Source of the DNA: Syntrophomonadaceae bacterium
GTDB taxonomy: Bacteria; Bacillota; Dethiobacteria; DTU022; UBA8154
DNA: 13,267 nucleotides
Direction of reading: 5' to 3'
Assembly: GCA_007122565.1 (NCBI GenBank)
Contig: SKTJ01000137.1
Coordinates: forward strand, 1-13,267
Shown: piece by piece, positions 6,228 through 12,999 of the stretch
Layout: each line of letters opens with the position of its first letter
Numbering within the stretch: the stretch's first letter is position 1
Notes under the pieces: generated by a model
Told to the model about the DNA's origin: nothing
The model's input: only the letters and a program-made list of their open reading frames with translations
Database searches by the model: none
Translations under genes and position numbers: made by a program

Positions 6228-6636
6228 AGATTGGTACGAAGTCATATTGAGAAGATTGGAGGTTTCGCCCTCGCCGCACGGGAAGCAGGGGCAGACCGTC
6301 TGCGTTACTGTGATACTATCGGAGTAATGGAGCCTTTTAAGACTTATGAGATAGTATCCGCGTTAATTAAGGAAACTGGCATGGATGTTGAAATGCACAC
6401 GCACAATGACTTTGGTATGGCAACAGCCACTGCATTAGCTGGGGTCAAAGCAGGCGCCCGGTTTGTGGGAGTTACTGTGAATGAGCTGGGCGAACGTGCC
6501 GGCAATGCAGCGCTGGAAGAAGTGGGCCCTTAAGTTTATCTTAAATAAAGATCAGGATATTAAGGCACAGGTAATTAACCTTAAGGAATTATTACCAATA
6601 AAAGGGGAACATTATATAGAAACACGGGAGGTGTAA
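6228..6636 (+). pseudogene. Remnant of a homocitrate synthase / isopropylmalate synthase family gene
   Basis: The frame from about 6228 encodes a piece of the HMGL-like TIM barrel: AAREAGADRLRYCDTIGVM, the metal-binding MHTHNDFGMATATALAGVKA, and NELGERAGNAALEEV. This resembles homocitrate synthases (NifV/AksA type) most, and 2-isopropylmalate synthases next. The N-terminal half with the catalytic Arg-Asp motif is missing, with a stop at 6222-6224. After EEV the frame ends at a TAA (6531-6533). A shift of one base (GTGGGCCCTT) recovers ALKFILNKDQDIKAQVINLK, ending at 6634-6636, as expected for the family after EEV. Truncation plus frameshift mark it as dead. It lies 30 bases after proB, and the phasin-like gene starts two bases after its end. 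Confidence 0.8.
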
Positions 6637-6638
6637 CC

Positions 6639-6953
6639 ATGTTACTGGATTTGATAATCTCACTGGGATGGGGAACTGTTTCTTTAACGCGTGAAAAGGC
6701 GGAAAAAATGGTGGATCTGCTAATCAAGCGAGGGGAGATTAGCCGGGAAGAAGCGAAAAATACGCTTAACGAGCTGGTAAACAGAGGAGAAAAGGAACGG
6801 GCTGAAATAAGACAGTATTTGAAACAAGAAATGAAGAGCATGCTACAAAAGTATAATGTAGTTACCAGGGAAGAGTATCTATCACTACAGGAAAAGATAA
6901 ATATGCTGGAGCAAAAGTGTAAAGAAAGTGATAACAGCAGTGCAAATGACTAA
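6639..6953 (+). CDS. Phasin-like small coiled-coil protein (COG3937-type)
   Basis: The 104-residue protein starts with a short hydrophobic stretch (LLDLIISLGWGTVSLT) followed by REKAEKMVDLLIKRGEISREEAK, then a long charged helix predicted to be coiled coil. This arrangement matches proteins annotated as polyhydroxyalkanoate synthesis regulator/phasin in Firmicutes, which often sit beside AarF/UbiB genes. The real role in these bacteria is not established, and no PHA synthase is visible here. The ATG at 6639 has GGGAGGTG seven bases upstream (6626-6632), overlapping the end of the pseudogene frame. The AarF-like gene follows on the same strand after an 89-base gap containing a terminator-like hairpin. 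Confidence 0.65.
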   Translation: MLLDLIISLGWGTVSLTREKAEKMVDLLIKRGEISREEAKNTLNELVNRGEKERAEIRQYLKQEMKSMLQKYNVVTREEYLSLQEKINMLEQKCKESDNSSAND

Positions 6954-6982
6954 AAGACTTGCGCCGATAAATATCCACTTAG

Positions 6983-7015
6983 GACCTGTGACGCTTCACA
7001 AGTCATGGTTTTTTT
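6983..7015 (+). terminator. Probable terminator between the phasin-like and ubiB-like genes
   Basis: GACCTGTGA (6983-6991) pairs with TCACAAGTC (6996-7004) with one mismatch around a CGCT loop. ATGG and seven T residues (7009-7015) follow. A partial terminator would lower expression of the kinase-like gene relative to the small protein. Confidence 0.5.
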
Positions 7016-7042
7016 AAAGATCCCCAAAGGGGAGGACAAGAA

Positions 7043-8710
7043 TTGGGCAAAATGTTTATGAGGGGTCGCCTGAGAAGGATTCAGAAAATTGTAAATACAA
7101 TGGTGAAACACGGCTTTGGCCAGCTTATACAGAGCATGGGGATTGACGAGCTTTCACGGCACTTACCAAGGTTTGGCCGTAAAGAAAAAAAGCATGCCGA
7201 TCTTTCCAAAGCAGAACGCTTTCGCTTAGTACTGGAAGAACTGGGTCCCACTTTTATAAAATTTGGCCAACTACTAAGCACGCGGCCTGACATTATACCG
7301 CGTGACTATGTTAATGAACTAAGCAAACTCCAGGATCATGTCCAGTCTTTTCCTTTTTCCAAATTAAAAGAAACAGTGGAAAAAGAACTTAAACACGATC
7401 TGGAATTTCTTTTCGAAAGCTTTGACGAGGAACCTCTGGCTGCCGCTTCAATTGCCCAGGTGCATAAAGCTGTGCTTCCTGGGGGAGGTAAAATTGTAGT
7501 TAAAGTGCAACGTCCGGGAATCGAAAATACTATTGAACAGGATCTATACGTTTTAAAAGAAATTGCTGCCTTATTGGATAAATACACTAGTATTGGAAAA
7601 TTGTATAATTTTAGTGACCTTGTGGATGAATTTTCCCATGTTACACGCATGGAACTGAATTTTTATCATGAAGGTAAAAACGCAGAGCGTCTGAAACTTA
7701 TTTTCAAGGATGACGAAAAAGTATTTATCCCCCATATTCATTGGAACTACACTACAAAGAAAGTTCTCACCATGGAATACATGGCTGGGATAACCCTCAA
7801 TCAAAAAGATGCGTTAAAAGAGAAGGGCTATTCTGCACGGACGATTGCAGAAGCATTAGGGAGGGCTTATCTTAAGCAAATTATACTGGATGGTTTTTTT
7901 CATGGAGATCCTCACCCCGGTAATCTGGGTGTCCTGGCTGAAGATAAACTTTACTTCCTAGATTTTGGTATTACAGGACATCTTGATGAGGATAAGCATC
8001 AATATGTAATTATACTTCTACGGGGGATTCTTGAACAGGATACGGAACTCATTTTAAAGGCTGTTACGAGACTTGGGGCTGTTACAGAACAGGCTGACAA
8101 ACAAGAATTAAAAATGGAACTGGAGCGACTACAGGAAATGTACCTCTCCATGCCGTTAAAGGAAATAAACCTTGGTCAAGTGTTGCATGAGTTATTGGAG
8201 ATTTCATTTAAGCTACAGATAAGGTTACCCCGGGAATTCGCCGTACTGGCTAAAACATTTTTGACCCTGGAAGGGGTAATATCCACGCTTGAACCGAATT
8301 TCAGCATTGCTGAGCTGATCGATGAGCATCGAAGCGAATTTTTACGCTATCAATATTCTCCCAAGAGGATCACAGCCAGTGCCACCAAAAATATTAAAAA
8401 ATATCTGCGCCTATTTGAAGTATTACCGGAGAGCCTTATCAAAATATTGGAAAAGATCTCTGGCGGAGAAGTATACCTCAAAGTGCAAATCTCTGAATTA
8501 GAAATGTTTTTAGGCCGCTTGAACAATATGGTTAACAGGCTATCATTTAGCGTGGTGCTTGGCAGTATTATACTCGGCTTAAGTTTGCTTATACAATCTT
8601 TGGAGATCACCCTGTTTCGACAATACCCTTTTGCGGAGATTTCCCTGGTACTGGCTGCATTTATGGGTTTCTGGTGGTTATGGGCTATCTTGCGCTCGGG
8701 AAGACTATAA
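7043..8710 (+). CDS. AarF/ABC1/UbiB family kinase-like protein
   Basis: Member of the atypical protein-kinase-like UbiB family, associated with membranes and in respiring bacteria with quinone synthesis; members bind ATP but their substrates are unclear. Visible motifs are KFGQLLSTRPDIIP (the family KxGQ motif, from residue 73), ASIAQVHKA (about 135-143, the alanine-rich replacement of the glycine loop), VVVKVQRPG with the ATP-binding lysine (about 151), HGDPHPGNLG (catalytic loop, about 286) and LDFGITGHL (metal-binding DFG, about 307). Two hydrophobic helices near residues 500-525 and 533-550 anchor the C terminus in the membrane. At 555 residues the length is usual. The TTG start at 7043 follows GGGGAGG by seven bases; an ATG at 7052 is too far from it. 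A regular ubiquinone role is unlikely in an anaerobe, so the gene symbol is left open. Confidence 0.9.
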   Translation: MGKMFMRGRLRRIQKIVNTMVKHGFGQLIQSMGIDELSRHLPRFGRKEKKHADLSKAERFRLVLEELGPTFIKFGQLLSTRPDIIPRDYVNELSKLQDHVQSFPFSKLKETVEKELKHDLEFLFESFDEEPLAAASIAQVHKAVLPGGGKIVVKVQRPGIENTIEQDLYVLKEIAALLDKYTSIGKLYNFSDLVDEFSHVTRMELNFYHEGKNAERLKLIFKDDEKVFIPHIHWNYTTKKVLTMEYMAGITLNQKDALKEKGYSARTIAEALGRAYLKQIILDGFFHGDPHPGNLGVLAEDKLYFLDFGITGHLDEDKHQYVIILLRGILEQDTELILKAVTRLGAVTEQADKQELKMELERLQEMYLSMPLKEINLGQVLHELLEISFKLQIRLPREFAVLAKTFLTLEGVISTLEPNFSIAELIDEHRSEFLRYQYSPKRITASATKNIKKYLRLFEVLPESLIKILEKISGGEVYLKVQISELEMFLGRLNNMVNRLSFSVVLGSIILGLSLLIQSLEITLFRQYPFAEISLVLAAFMGFWWLWAILRSGRL

Positions 8711-8792
8711 GCGGATATTCAACATCTACACTATGCTTAGTGGTTTCTAAAATCAGGATGATCGTATAATTTAATATGAAGGAGAGATTACC

Positions 8793-9245
8793 ATGGTATG
8801 GATAATAATAGCCGCTGTAGTCTGGATCTTTGTTTTGTTTTTTATAAGAATGAAGGGGGTCAGGAAATACTGGAGCGTAGCAATCTGGTCTATTTTGATT
8901 GCTTATTTTCTTAACGTAGTATTTGTGGAAAGTGGATTTTACCTCTTCCAGGATATCTACTACCCAGTTCAGGGAATACCATTGTCTTATCTCGTTGCAT
9001 CTGCCGGCAAAGGTATTATTTTAATTCGCTATATCCCAGAAGAAAAATGGTGGCAATTAGCTTACCTGATCCTTTTTGCCACAGTGATTACTGCTATTGA
9101 ATACTTTACCGTCGAAGTCGGTTACTTGCAATATTTACAGTGGTCAATTCTAAATAGCTTAATCTTTCGTTTGATTGCTTTTATTACGTTAGCCTGGCTT
9201 AGTATGCTTACTGTCAGAGATAAAACAACTTATCTCTTTCGTTAA
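8793..9245 (+). CDS. Small multi-pass membrane protein, resembling the CBO0543 family
   Basis: The 150-residue protein is strongly hydrophobic, with about five predicted membrane helices (near residues 2-18, 29-46, 62-78, 88-105 and 118-142). Aromatic residues are abundant (W, Y, F), and there is a conserved-looking acidic residue in the fourth helix (VITAIEYFTVEVGY). Layout and length resemble CBO0543-family proteins, a group of unknown function seen in spore-forming Firmicutes. That assignment is from general resemblance only. The ATG at 8793 has AAGGAGAG six bases upstream, an excellent site. A TATAAT at 8765-8770 might be a -10 box, but its -35 is poor. The MBL-fold gene starts 18 bases after the stop, so the two are probably co-transcribed. 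Confidence 0.7.
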   Translation: MVWIIIAAVVWIFVLFFIRMKGVRKYWSVAIWSILIAYFLNVVFVESGFYLFQDIYYPVQGIPLSYLVASAGKGIILIRYIPEEKWWQLAYLILFATVITAIEYFTVEVGYLQYLQWSILNSLIFRLIAFITLAWLSMLTVRDKTTYLFR

Positions 9246-9263
9246 GGGGAGGTATTATTTGCT

Positions 9264-10004
9264 GTGAATCTTACCGTGCTTGGATGCTATGGCCCTTATC
9301 CACCTGCAGGCGGCGCGTGTTCCGGTTACCTGCTTGCCCATGAAGGCAACTATATTTTACTGGACTGCGGAAACGGTGTGCTTAGCAAATTACAGTATTT
9401 TATTAACATTAACAAGCTGGCAGCAGTTTTTATTTCCCACTTTCACAGTGATCATATATCCGATTTATTCATCATGCGTTATGCCTTACAAATTGATCTG
9501 GAACAGGGGAAGCGCAAAAATCCGTTAAAAATATTTGCACCCACCGAACCGGCTGAAGAGTTGGAGCGTTTGCCATACAAAGACGTATATGCTATTGAAA
9601 CGATAGACGAAGGTAAGGATGTAAATTTTGCCTCTATGAAGTTTTCCTTCATCAAAACGCTTCATCCCATAACATGCTGCGCCATGAGGGTTCAGGAAGC
9701 GGGGGGAGAAACGTTTATTTACTCTGGAGATACGGCGTATTTTACAGAATTTATACCATTTGTCCAGGACGCTGACCTTTTCCTTTGTGAGGCCAACTTC
9801 CTGCAAGGGGATCTTGATAACGGTACTCCCCATTATCACCTGAGTGCTTCTCAGGCCGGCCAAATCGCTATGCAGGCCGGCGTGCGAAAGTTATTGCTCA
9901 CTCACTTGCCACCACACCGTGAGCGCAGCGCTTACATGGAGGAGGCCCGGTTGTTCTTCCCGGAAGCTGCTCTGGCCGAAGAAGGAAAGATCTATACAAT
10001 ATAA
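9264..10004 (+). CDS. MBL-fold metallohydrolase (RNase Z-like)
   Basis: The 246-residue protein begins with the typical strand LTVLGCYGPYPPAGGACSGY and carries the di-metal motif HFHSDH at residues 59-64. SGDTAYF (about 155) provides the bridging aspartate and LTHLPPH (about 212-218) the last histidine. A further histidine ligand is likely in TLHPITCCAMRV. The layout matches the RNase Z/ElaC-like branch of the metallo-beta-lactamase fold, but the flexible exosite arm of true tRNase Z is not seen, so the substrate is open; phosphodiesterase activity is a fair guess. The GTG start at 9264 is 11 bases after AAGGGGAGG, a slightly long gap; a closer TTG at 9259 hits a stop at once. It follows the membrane gene by 18 bases. 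Confidence 0.85.
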   Translation: MNLTVLGCYGPYPPAGGACSGYLLAHEGNYILLDCGNGVLSKLQYFININKLAAVFISHFHSDHISDLFIMRYALQIDLEQGKRKNPLKIFAPTEPAEELERLPYKDVYAIETIDEGKDVNFASMKFSFIKTLHPITCCAMRVQEAGGETFIYSGDTAYFTEFIPFVQDADLFLCEANFLQGDLDNGTPHYHLSASQAGQIAMQAGVRKLLLTHLPPHRERSAYMEEARLFFPEAALAEEGKIYTI

Positions 10005-10017
10005 CAAAATTATAAGC

Positions 10018-10089
10018 ATTCAGGAGTCAGCATAAAAGAACGAAAACCTATTCCTGAATGGTTACTATTAATAAAATCGGTAAAGGGAA
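10018..10089. repeat. Intergenic repeat, copy A (upstream of the DUF2007 gene)
   Basis: CATTCAGGA (10018-10026) and TCCTGAATG (10053-10061) are perfect inverted arms. The segment shares, in the same order, AGGAGTCAG, ATAAAAGAA, AACC with a nearby TATT, and TTAATAAAA with the segment at 13000-13069 upstream of mutS, in the same orientation relative to the downstream gene. The copies differ by small insertions. Confidence 0.5.
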
Positions 10090-10098
10090 GTGATAATA

Positions 10099-10377
10099 TT
10101 GAAAGAATGGAAGACGTTGACAAAAATAACTGACCCTATTATCGCTTCCCTGATTAAGGGACGGTTGCTGGCCGAAGATATACCGGCAATTATGCGATCA
10201 GGTGAAGCGGCAGGCTCCTTATACGGTCTGACCACGGGGCCGCTGGCAGAGATAAAAATATTGGTACCCTCAGAAAGGCTTGATGAAGCGCTTAACTTGT
10301 TGCAACTAATTGAAGATGGAACAGAAGATGGAACAAATGGATCGGAAAGCTTTGAAGAATTGGAAGAAGAGCCGTAA
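10099..10377 (+). CDS. DUF2007 family protein (putative signal-transducing protein)
   Basis: The 92-residue product follows the DUF2007 (PF09413) pattern: an N-terminal strand, a helix DPIIASLIKGRLLAEDIPAI, the segment MRSGEAAGSLYGLTTGPLA, then a strand KILVPSERLDEALNLLQLIE typical of the family, and an acidic tail. DUF2007 has a ferredoxin-like alpha/beta fold and no proven function; the signal-transduction label comes from old annotation. The TTG at 10099 is chosen because GGGAAG (10085-10090) is eight bases upstream; the GTG at 10090 would lie inside that binding site. It is separated from the MBL gene by a repeat-bearing gap of 94 bases. The gene ends in front of a hairpin shared with a convergent small gene. 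Confidence 0.75.
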   Translation: MKEWKTLTKITDPIIASLIKGRLLAEDIPAIMRSGEAAGSLYGLTTGPLAEIKILVPSERLDEALNLLQLIEDGTEDGTNGSESFEELEEEP

Positions 10378-10422
10378 TAAGTATTATATATTTTATTTGG
10401 AGGGTGAATGCCTTCTAAGTAA

Positions 10423-10442
10423 CCGGGTCTATTAAGACCCGG
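10423..10442. terminator. Hairpin between convergent genes
   Basis: CCGGGTCT (10423-10430) and AGACCCGG (10435-10442) form a perfect 8-bp GC-rich stem with an ATTA loop, midway between the DUF2007 gene and the convergent 55-aa gene. Neither side has a T run, so termination efficiency is uncertain. Confidence 0.5.
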
Positions 10443-10457
10443 GCAAAGAGGTTGCTA

Positions 10458-10625
10458 TTAGCGTAACCTGAATTTGGCCAACGTGCCCAGGAAAATATGA
10501 GCCAGGCCGAAACCAGCGATACCACTACCGATCCTACCGCCAATAAGCTTTCCTGCTGTGGTGACAAAAGCGCCTAACCCCATCAAAAGCTTACTGTTTA
10601 TTGTAGGCCGTTTTTTAACAAACAC
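10458..10625 (-). CDS. Small glycine-rich hydrophobic protein, 55 aa
   Basis: On the minus strand a GTG at 10625 opens a 55-codon frame ending at a TAA (10458-10460). AAGGGGGG lies about eight bases before the GTG, a strong ribosome binding site that supports real translation. The peptide has a basic start (FVKKRPTINSK), a glycine-rich hydrophobic core (LLMGLGAFVTTAGKLIGGR, then IGSGIAGFGLAHIFLG) able to form one or two membrane helices, and a basic end (KFRLR). Small-residue spacing (G-x-x-x-G-like) suggests helix packing or oligomers. I do not recognise a named family. Its function is unknown; a small membrane or spore-associated protein is only speculation. It converges with the DUF2007 gene across a hairpin and diverges from the CxxC gene. 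Confidence 0.65.
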   Translation of the reverse strand: MFVKKRPTINSKLLMGLGAFVTTAGKLIGGRIGSGIAGFGLAHIFLGTLAKFRLR

Positions 10626-10672
10626 GGCATTCACCCCCCTTATTAGTCTTTCATTATTCAGGTAGAATATAA

Positions 10673-10696
10673 AATAAAATACCTAAATATTTTATT
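10673..10696. promoter_or_regulatory. AT-rich inverted repeat between divergent small genes
   Basis: AATAAAATA (10673-10681) and TATTTTATT (10688-10696) are perfect 9-base inverted arms around CCTAAA. It lies between the divergent 55-aa and 62-aa genes and could be an operator for both. In such AT-rich sequence chance palindromes are also fairly likely. Confidence 0.3.
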
Positions 10697-10745
10697 GTGT
10701 TTAGGAAAAATTAAAAGTACTAACTTTAGCAGAGGATGTGGAAAA

Positions 10746-10934
10746 ATGAAACATAAGAATTCCGGTTTATTGCATGATCAGGAATTAAAAGCTCATGCAT
10801 GCGTTATTTGTGATAAAAAGATAGTTGCCGGTAGGCTGTGTGACATTTGTTCCGATGAGGTAGATGAAAAGAAAGAGATAATCATCAGAAAAGATCATCC
10901 TTTCATGATTTTTAAGAATAATCATATCCATTAA
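10746..10934 (+). CDS. Small double-CxxC (zinc-ribbon-like) protein, 62 aa
   Basis: The protein carries CVIC (residues 19-22) and CDIC (32-35) separated by nine residues including a short turn (DKKIVAGRL), the spacing of a small zinc ribbon or knuckle. An acidic-basic stretch (SDEVDEKKEIIIRK) and a basic/aromatic tail follow. It has no membrane segment. The family is not recognised, and DNA, RNA or protein binding are all possible. The ATG at 10746 is favoured because GAGG (10732-10735) sits ten bases upstream; an in-frame TTG at 10695 falls within the AT-rich palindrome and has no ribosome binding site. miaB follows after 82 bases with its own promoter, so co-regulation is not required. Confidence 0.6.
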   Translation: MKHKNSGLLHDQELKAHACVICDKKIVAGRLCDICSDEVDEKKEIIIRKDHPFMIFKNNHIH

Positions 10935-10941
10935 TGTTTAC

Positions 10942-10971
10942 TTGCAAGAGAAAACACATTTCCTATATAAT
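10942..10971 (+). promoter_or_regulatory. Promoter of miaB
   Basis: TTGCAA (10942-10947) and a perfect TATAAT (10966-10971) are spaced by 18 bases. The start point would be near 10978, about 39 bases before the miaB ATG. Confidence 0.65.
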
Positions 10972-11016
10972 AATACAGTAGTGTTAATTGATGGAACGGA
11001 GAGCTAAGCAAAACAT

Positions 11017-12357
11017 ATGGGAGAGCATTTTAAGTATCTTATAGCTACGATGGGTTGCCAGATGAATGTATACGACTCGGAAGTGCTGGCCGGCTATCTT
11101 GAAAGTATGGGTTTTGCAAAAGCAACGGTCGAAGCGGATGCGGATATTTTGATTCTGAATACCTGTGCCGTCCGGCAAAAAGCAGAGGAAAAAGTCCTGA
11201 GCAAATTGGGCACTTGGCGCACATTAAGAGAAAATAATCCTGACATGTTAATGGTTTTGTGGGGGTGCATGGTTCAGCAAGAAGGAATGGCCGACCATAT
11301 CCGCCAAAGGTTTCCTTATATTGATCTAATCGGCGGTCCCCATGTGCTCGGTCGATTTCCCGAACTAATTGAGGAAGCACGCATAGCACGCTCTACAGTC
11401 GTTTGCGTGGAGGATGGGGAACGAAAAGGGAGGGAATTTCCTGTTAAAAGGGGAAATACCCTTTTTGCCTGGGTACCGATCAGCTACGGTTGTAACAATT
11501 ATTGTACTTACTGTGTTGTCCCTTATGTAAGAGGACCGGAGCGAAGCCGCCCCCCTGCAGAGATAATTGAAGAAGTAGAAGGACTGTCCCAAAACGGTTA
11601 TCGCGAGATAACTTTATTGGGGCAGAATGTTAACAGTTACGGCAAAGACCTTGATTATTATATAGATTTTGCAGAACTCCTAAAGATGGTTTCACATATT
11701 CCGGGCCTGTTGCGTATCCGCTATATGACTTCCCATCCCCGGGATTTCACAGAAAAAATGGTTCATACCATTGCACAGGCAACAAATATTTGTGAACATT
11801 TTCATCTGCCTCTGCAGGCGGGAAGCAACCGCATTCTTGGGCTTATGAACAGAGGATATACGCGTGAGTCTTATCTGAACCTGGTGAATATAATCAAAGA
11901 AACTGTCCCCCACTGCTCAATCACTACTGATTTTATCGTTGGTTTTCCCGGAGAAAATGAAATGGATTTCGAGATGACCTTGGATATGCTGGAAAAGGTG
12001 CGCTTTGATGCATCTTTTAATTTTGTTTATTCACCACGTGAAGGAACCAGTGCGGCAACAATGCCCGATCAGGTTCCCGCTACGGAAAAGAGAAGGAGAA
12101 TCATTGCGTTAAATAAACTGCAAACACAGATTAGCCAGAAGATTAATGAACAACTACTGGGCACAAGACAGGAACTGTTGGTGGAAGGAAAGAGCAAAAC
12201 AGACACTACCCACTTTTCCGGCAGGACAAGAACAAATAAAATCGTCCATTTCCTTGCAGATGAAGAACCTCAAGGCAGTGTGGTCACGGTTGAGATTTTA
12301 GAAGCAAAGGCCTGGACCCTGCGAGGCAAGAGTATCAAGGATGATATTAGTTTCTAA
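11017..12357 (+). CDS. miaB: tRNA-2-methylthio-N6-dimethylallyladenosine synthase
   Basis: Radical-SAM methylthiotransferase that converts i6A37 to ms2i6A37 in tRNAs reading UNN codons. The 446-residue protein has the three N-terminal cluster cysteines C14 (TMGCQMN), C50 (NTCAVR) and C84 (WGCMVQ). The radical-SAM triad C159, C163, C166 lies in YGCNNYCTYCVVPYVRG. Further family signatures are LLGQNVNSYG, HLPLQAGSN and TDFIVGFPGE, and a TRAM domain follows at about residues 375-440. VVPYVRGPERSR and the NVNSYG signature place it with MiaB rather than MtaB or RimO. The ATG at 11017 is the first in-frame start after a TAA at 11005; the nearest binding site (CGGAGAG) is rather far, about 14 bases. 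A Fur-family gene with its own promoter and then mutS follow. miaB next to mutS is a common Firmicutes neighbourhood. Confidence 0.95.
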   Translation: MGEHFKYLIATMGCQMNVYDSEVLAGYLESMGFAKATVEADADILILNTCAVRQKAEEKVLSKLGTWRTLRENNPDMLMVLWGCMVQQEGMADHIRQRFPYIDLIGGPHVLGRFPELIEEARIARSTVVCVEDGERKGREFPVKRGNTLFAWVPISYGCNNYCTYCVVPYVRGPERSRPPAEIIEEVEGLSQNGYREITLLGQNVNSYGKDLDYYIDFAELLKMVSHIPGLLRIRYMTSHPRDFTEKMVHTIAQATNICEHFHLPLQAGSNRILGLMNRGYTRESYLNLVNIIKETVPHCSITTDFIVGFPGENEMDFEMTLDMLEKVRFDASFNFVYSPREGTSAATMPDQVPATEKRRRIIALNKLQTQISQKINEQLLGTRQELLVEGKSKTDTTHFSGRTRTNKIVHFLADEEPQGSVVTVEILEAKAWTLRGKSIKDDISF

Positions 12358-12368
12358 GAAATAAATTC

Positions 12369-12397
12369 TTGACTTTATAAAGTAATAATTATATAAT
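12369..12397 (+). promoter_or_regulatory. Promoter of the perR-like gene
   Basis: TTGACT (12369-12374) and a perfect TATAAT (12392-12397) are spaced by exactly 17 bases. The spacer and -10 region contain a TA-rich palindrome (ATTATATAAT, 12388-12397). The region is only a partial match to the PerR box (TTATAATNATTATAA), so self-repression is possible but not shown. Confidence 0.75.
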
Positions 12398-12451
12398 AAT
12401 AAAAAGTGTAAGATGTTATTTTTATTCTAAAATAGGTGGGGGACATTACAA

Positions 12452-12886
12452 ATGCAGGCAATTGAAGAGATGCTGAGGGAAAAACGTATTAAAGTAACTC
12501 CTCAGAGGATGGCTGTTTACGCCGTCTTGCGTGAAACACGAAGGCATCCCAATGTTGAAATGATCTATCAAAAACTTAAGCCCAGTTACCCTGCCATGAG
12601 CTTAGCCACGGTATATAAGACCGTGGATGTTCTGAATAAAGTGGGCCTGATCCAGGAGTTAAATGTAGGAGAAGGCGGTTTACGCTATGATGCCCTGACA
12701 AAGCCCCATCCACATGTTTATTGTGAAACTTGCGGGCAAGTTGATGATGTAGAAAAATTTTCCATGAAAGATTTTCAAGATGATTCACTGATTGCACAAA
12801 TGCAAAAAGCAACAGGCTATGAGCTGTCATCAGTACAGCTATATTTTTATGGCAAATGCCCAAATTGCAAAGAACTAAATATTTGA
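12452..12886 (+). CDS. perR: Fur-family transcriptional repressor, PerR type
   Basis: Metal-dependent repressor of the Fur family; PerR senses peroxide by iron-catalysed histidine oxidation and controls oxidative-stress genes. The 144-residue protein has the winged-helix segment VTPQRMAVYAVLRE (15-28) and recognition helix SLATVYKTVDVL (50-61). Structural zinc cysteines are C91/C94 (CETC) and C136/C139 (CPNC). Residues equivalent to the PerR regulatory site as I recall it in Bacillus subtilis (H37, D85, H91, H93, D104) are all present, here H32, D80, H86, H88 and D99. That favours PerR over Fur or Zur, although RYD and HxH also occur in some Fur-like proteins. The ATG at 12452 follows GGTGGGGGA. 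It has its own promoter and a strong terminator, so it is a single-gene unit inserted between miaB and mutS. Confidence 0.8.
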   Translation: MQAIEEMLREKRIKVTPQRMAVYAVLRETRRHPNVEMIYQKLKPSYPAMSLATVYKTVDVLNKVGLIQELNVGEGGLRYDALTKPHPHVYCETCGQVDDVEKFSMKDFQDDSLIAQMQKATGYELSSVQLYFYGKCPNCKELNI

Positions 12887-12932
12887 CATATACAGGGCGG
12901 TATTTCCAAAACATATAAAATAAAAATACTAC

Positions 12933-12973
12933 AAAAGTGTTCTTCCTTAAAGATATGGAAGAACACTTTTTTT
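12933..12973 (+). terminator. Strong intrinsic terminator after perR
   Basis: AAAAGTGTTCTTCC (12933-12946) and GGAAGAACACTTTT (12957-12970) form a perfect 14-bp stem with a 10-base loop, followed by more T residues for a run of seven T. This closes the perR transcript. Confidence 0.9.
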
Positions 12974-12987
12974 ATATGCCGGGCTTG

Positions 12988-12996
12988 TGCTATAAT
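12988..12996 (+). promoter_or_regulatory. Extended -10 promoter likely serving mutS
   Basis: TGCTATAAT (12988-12996) is an exact extended -10 element, which can work without a good -35 box. It lies directly after the perR terminator and gives a leader of about 150 bases that contains the intergenic repeat. Confidence 0.55.
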
Positions 12997-12999
12997 AAT

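Noticed and set aside
12381..12400. Bona fide PerR box in the perR promoter
   Set aside because: Only about 9 of 14 consensus positions match in a region that is nearly all A and T, so it is not better than a chance match.
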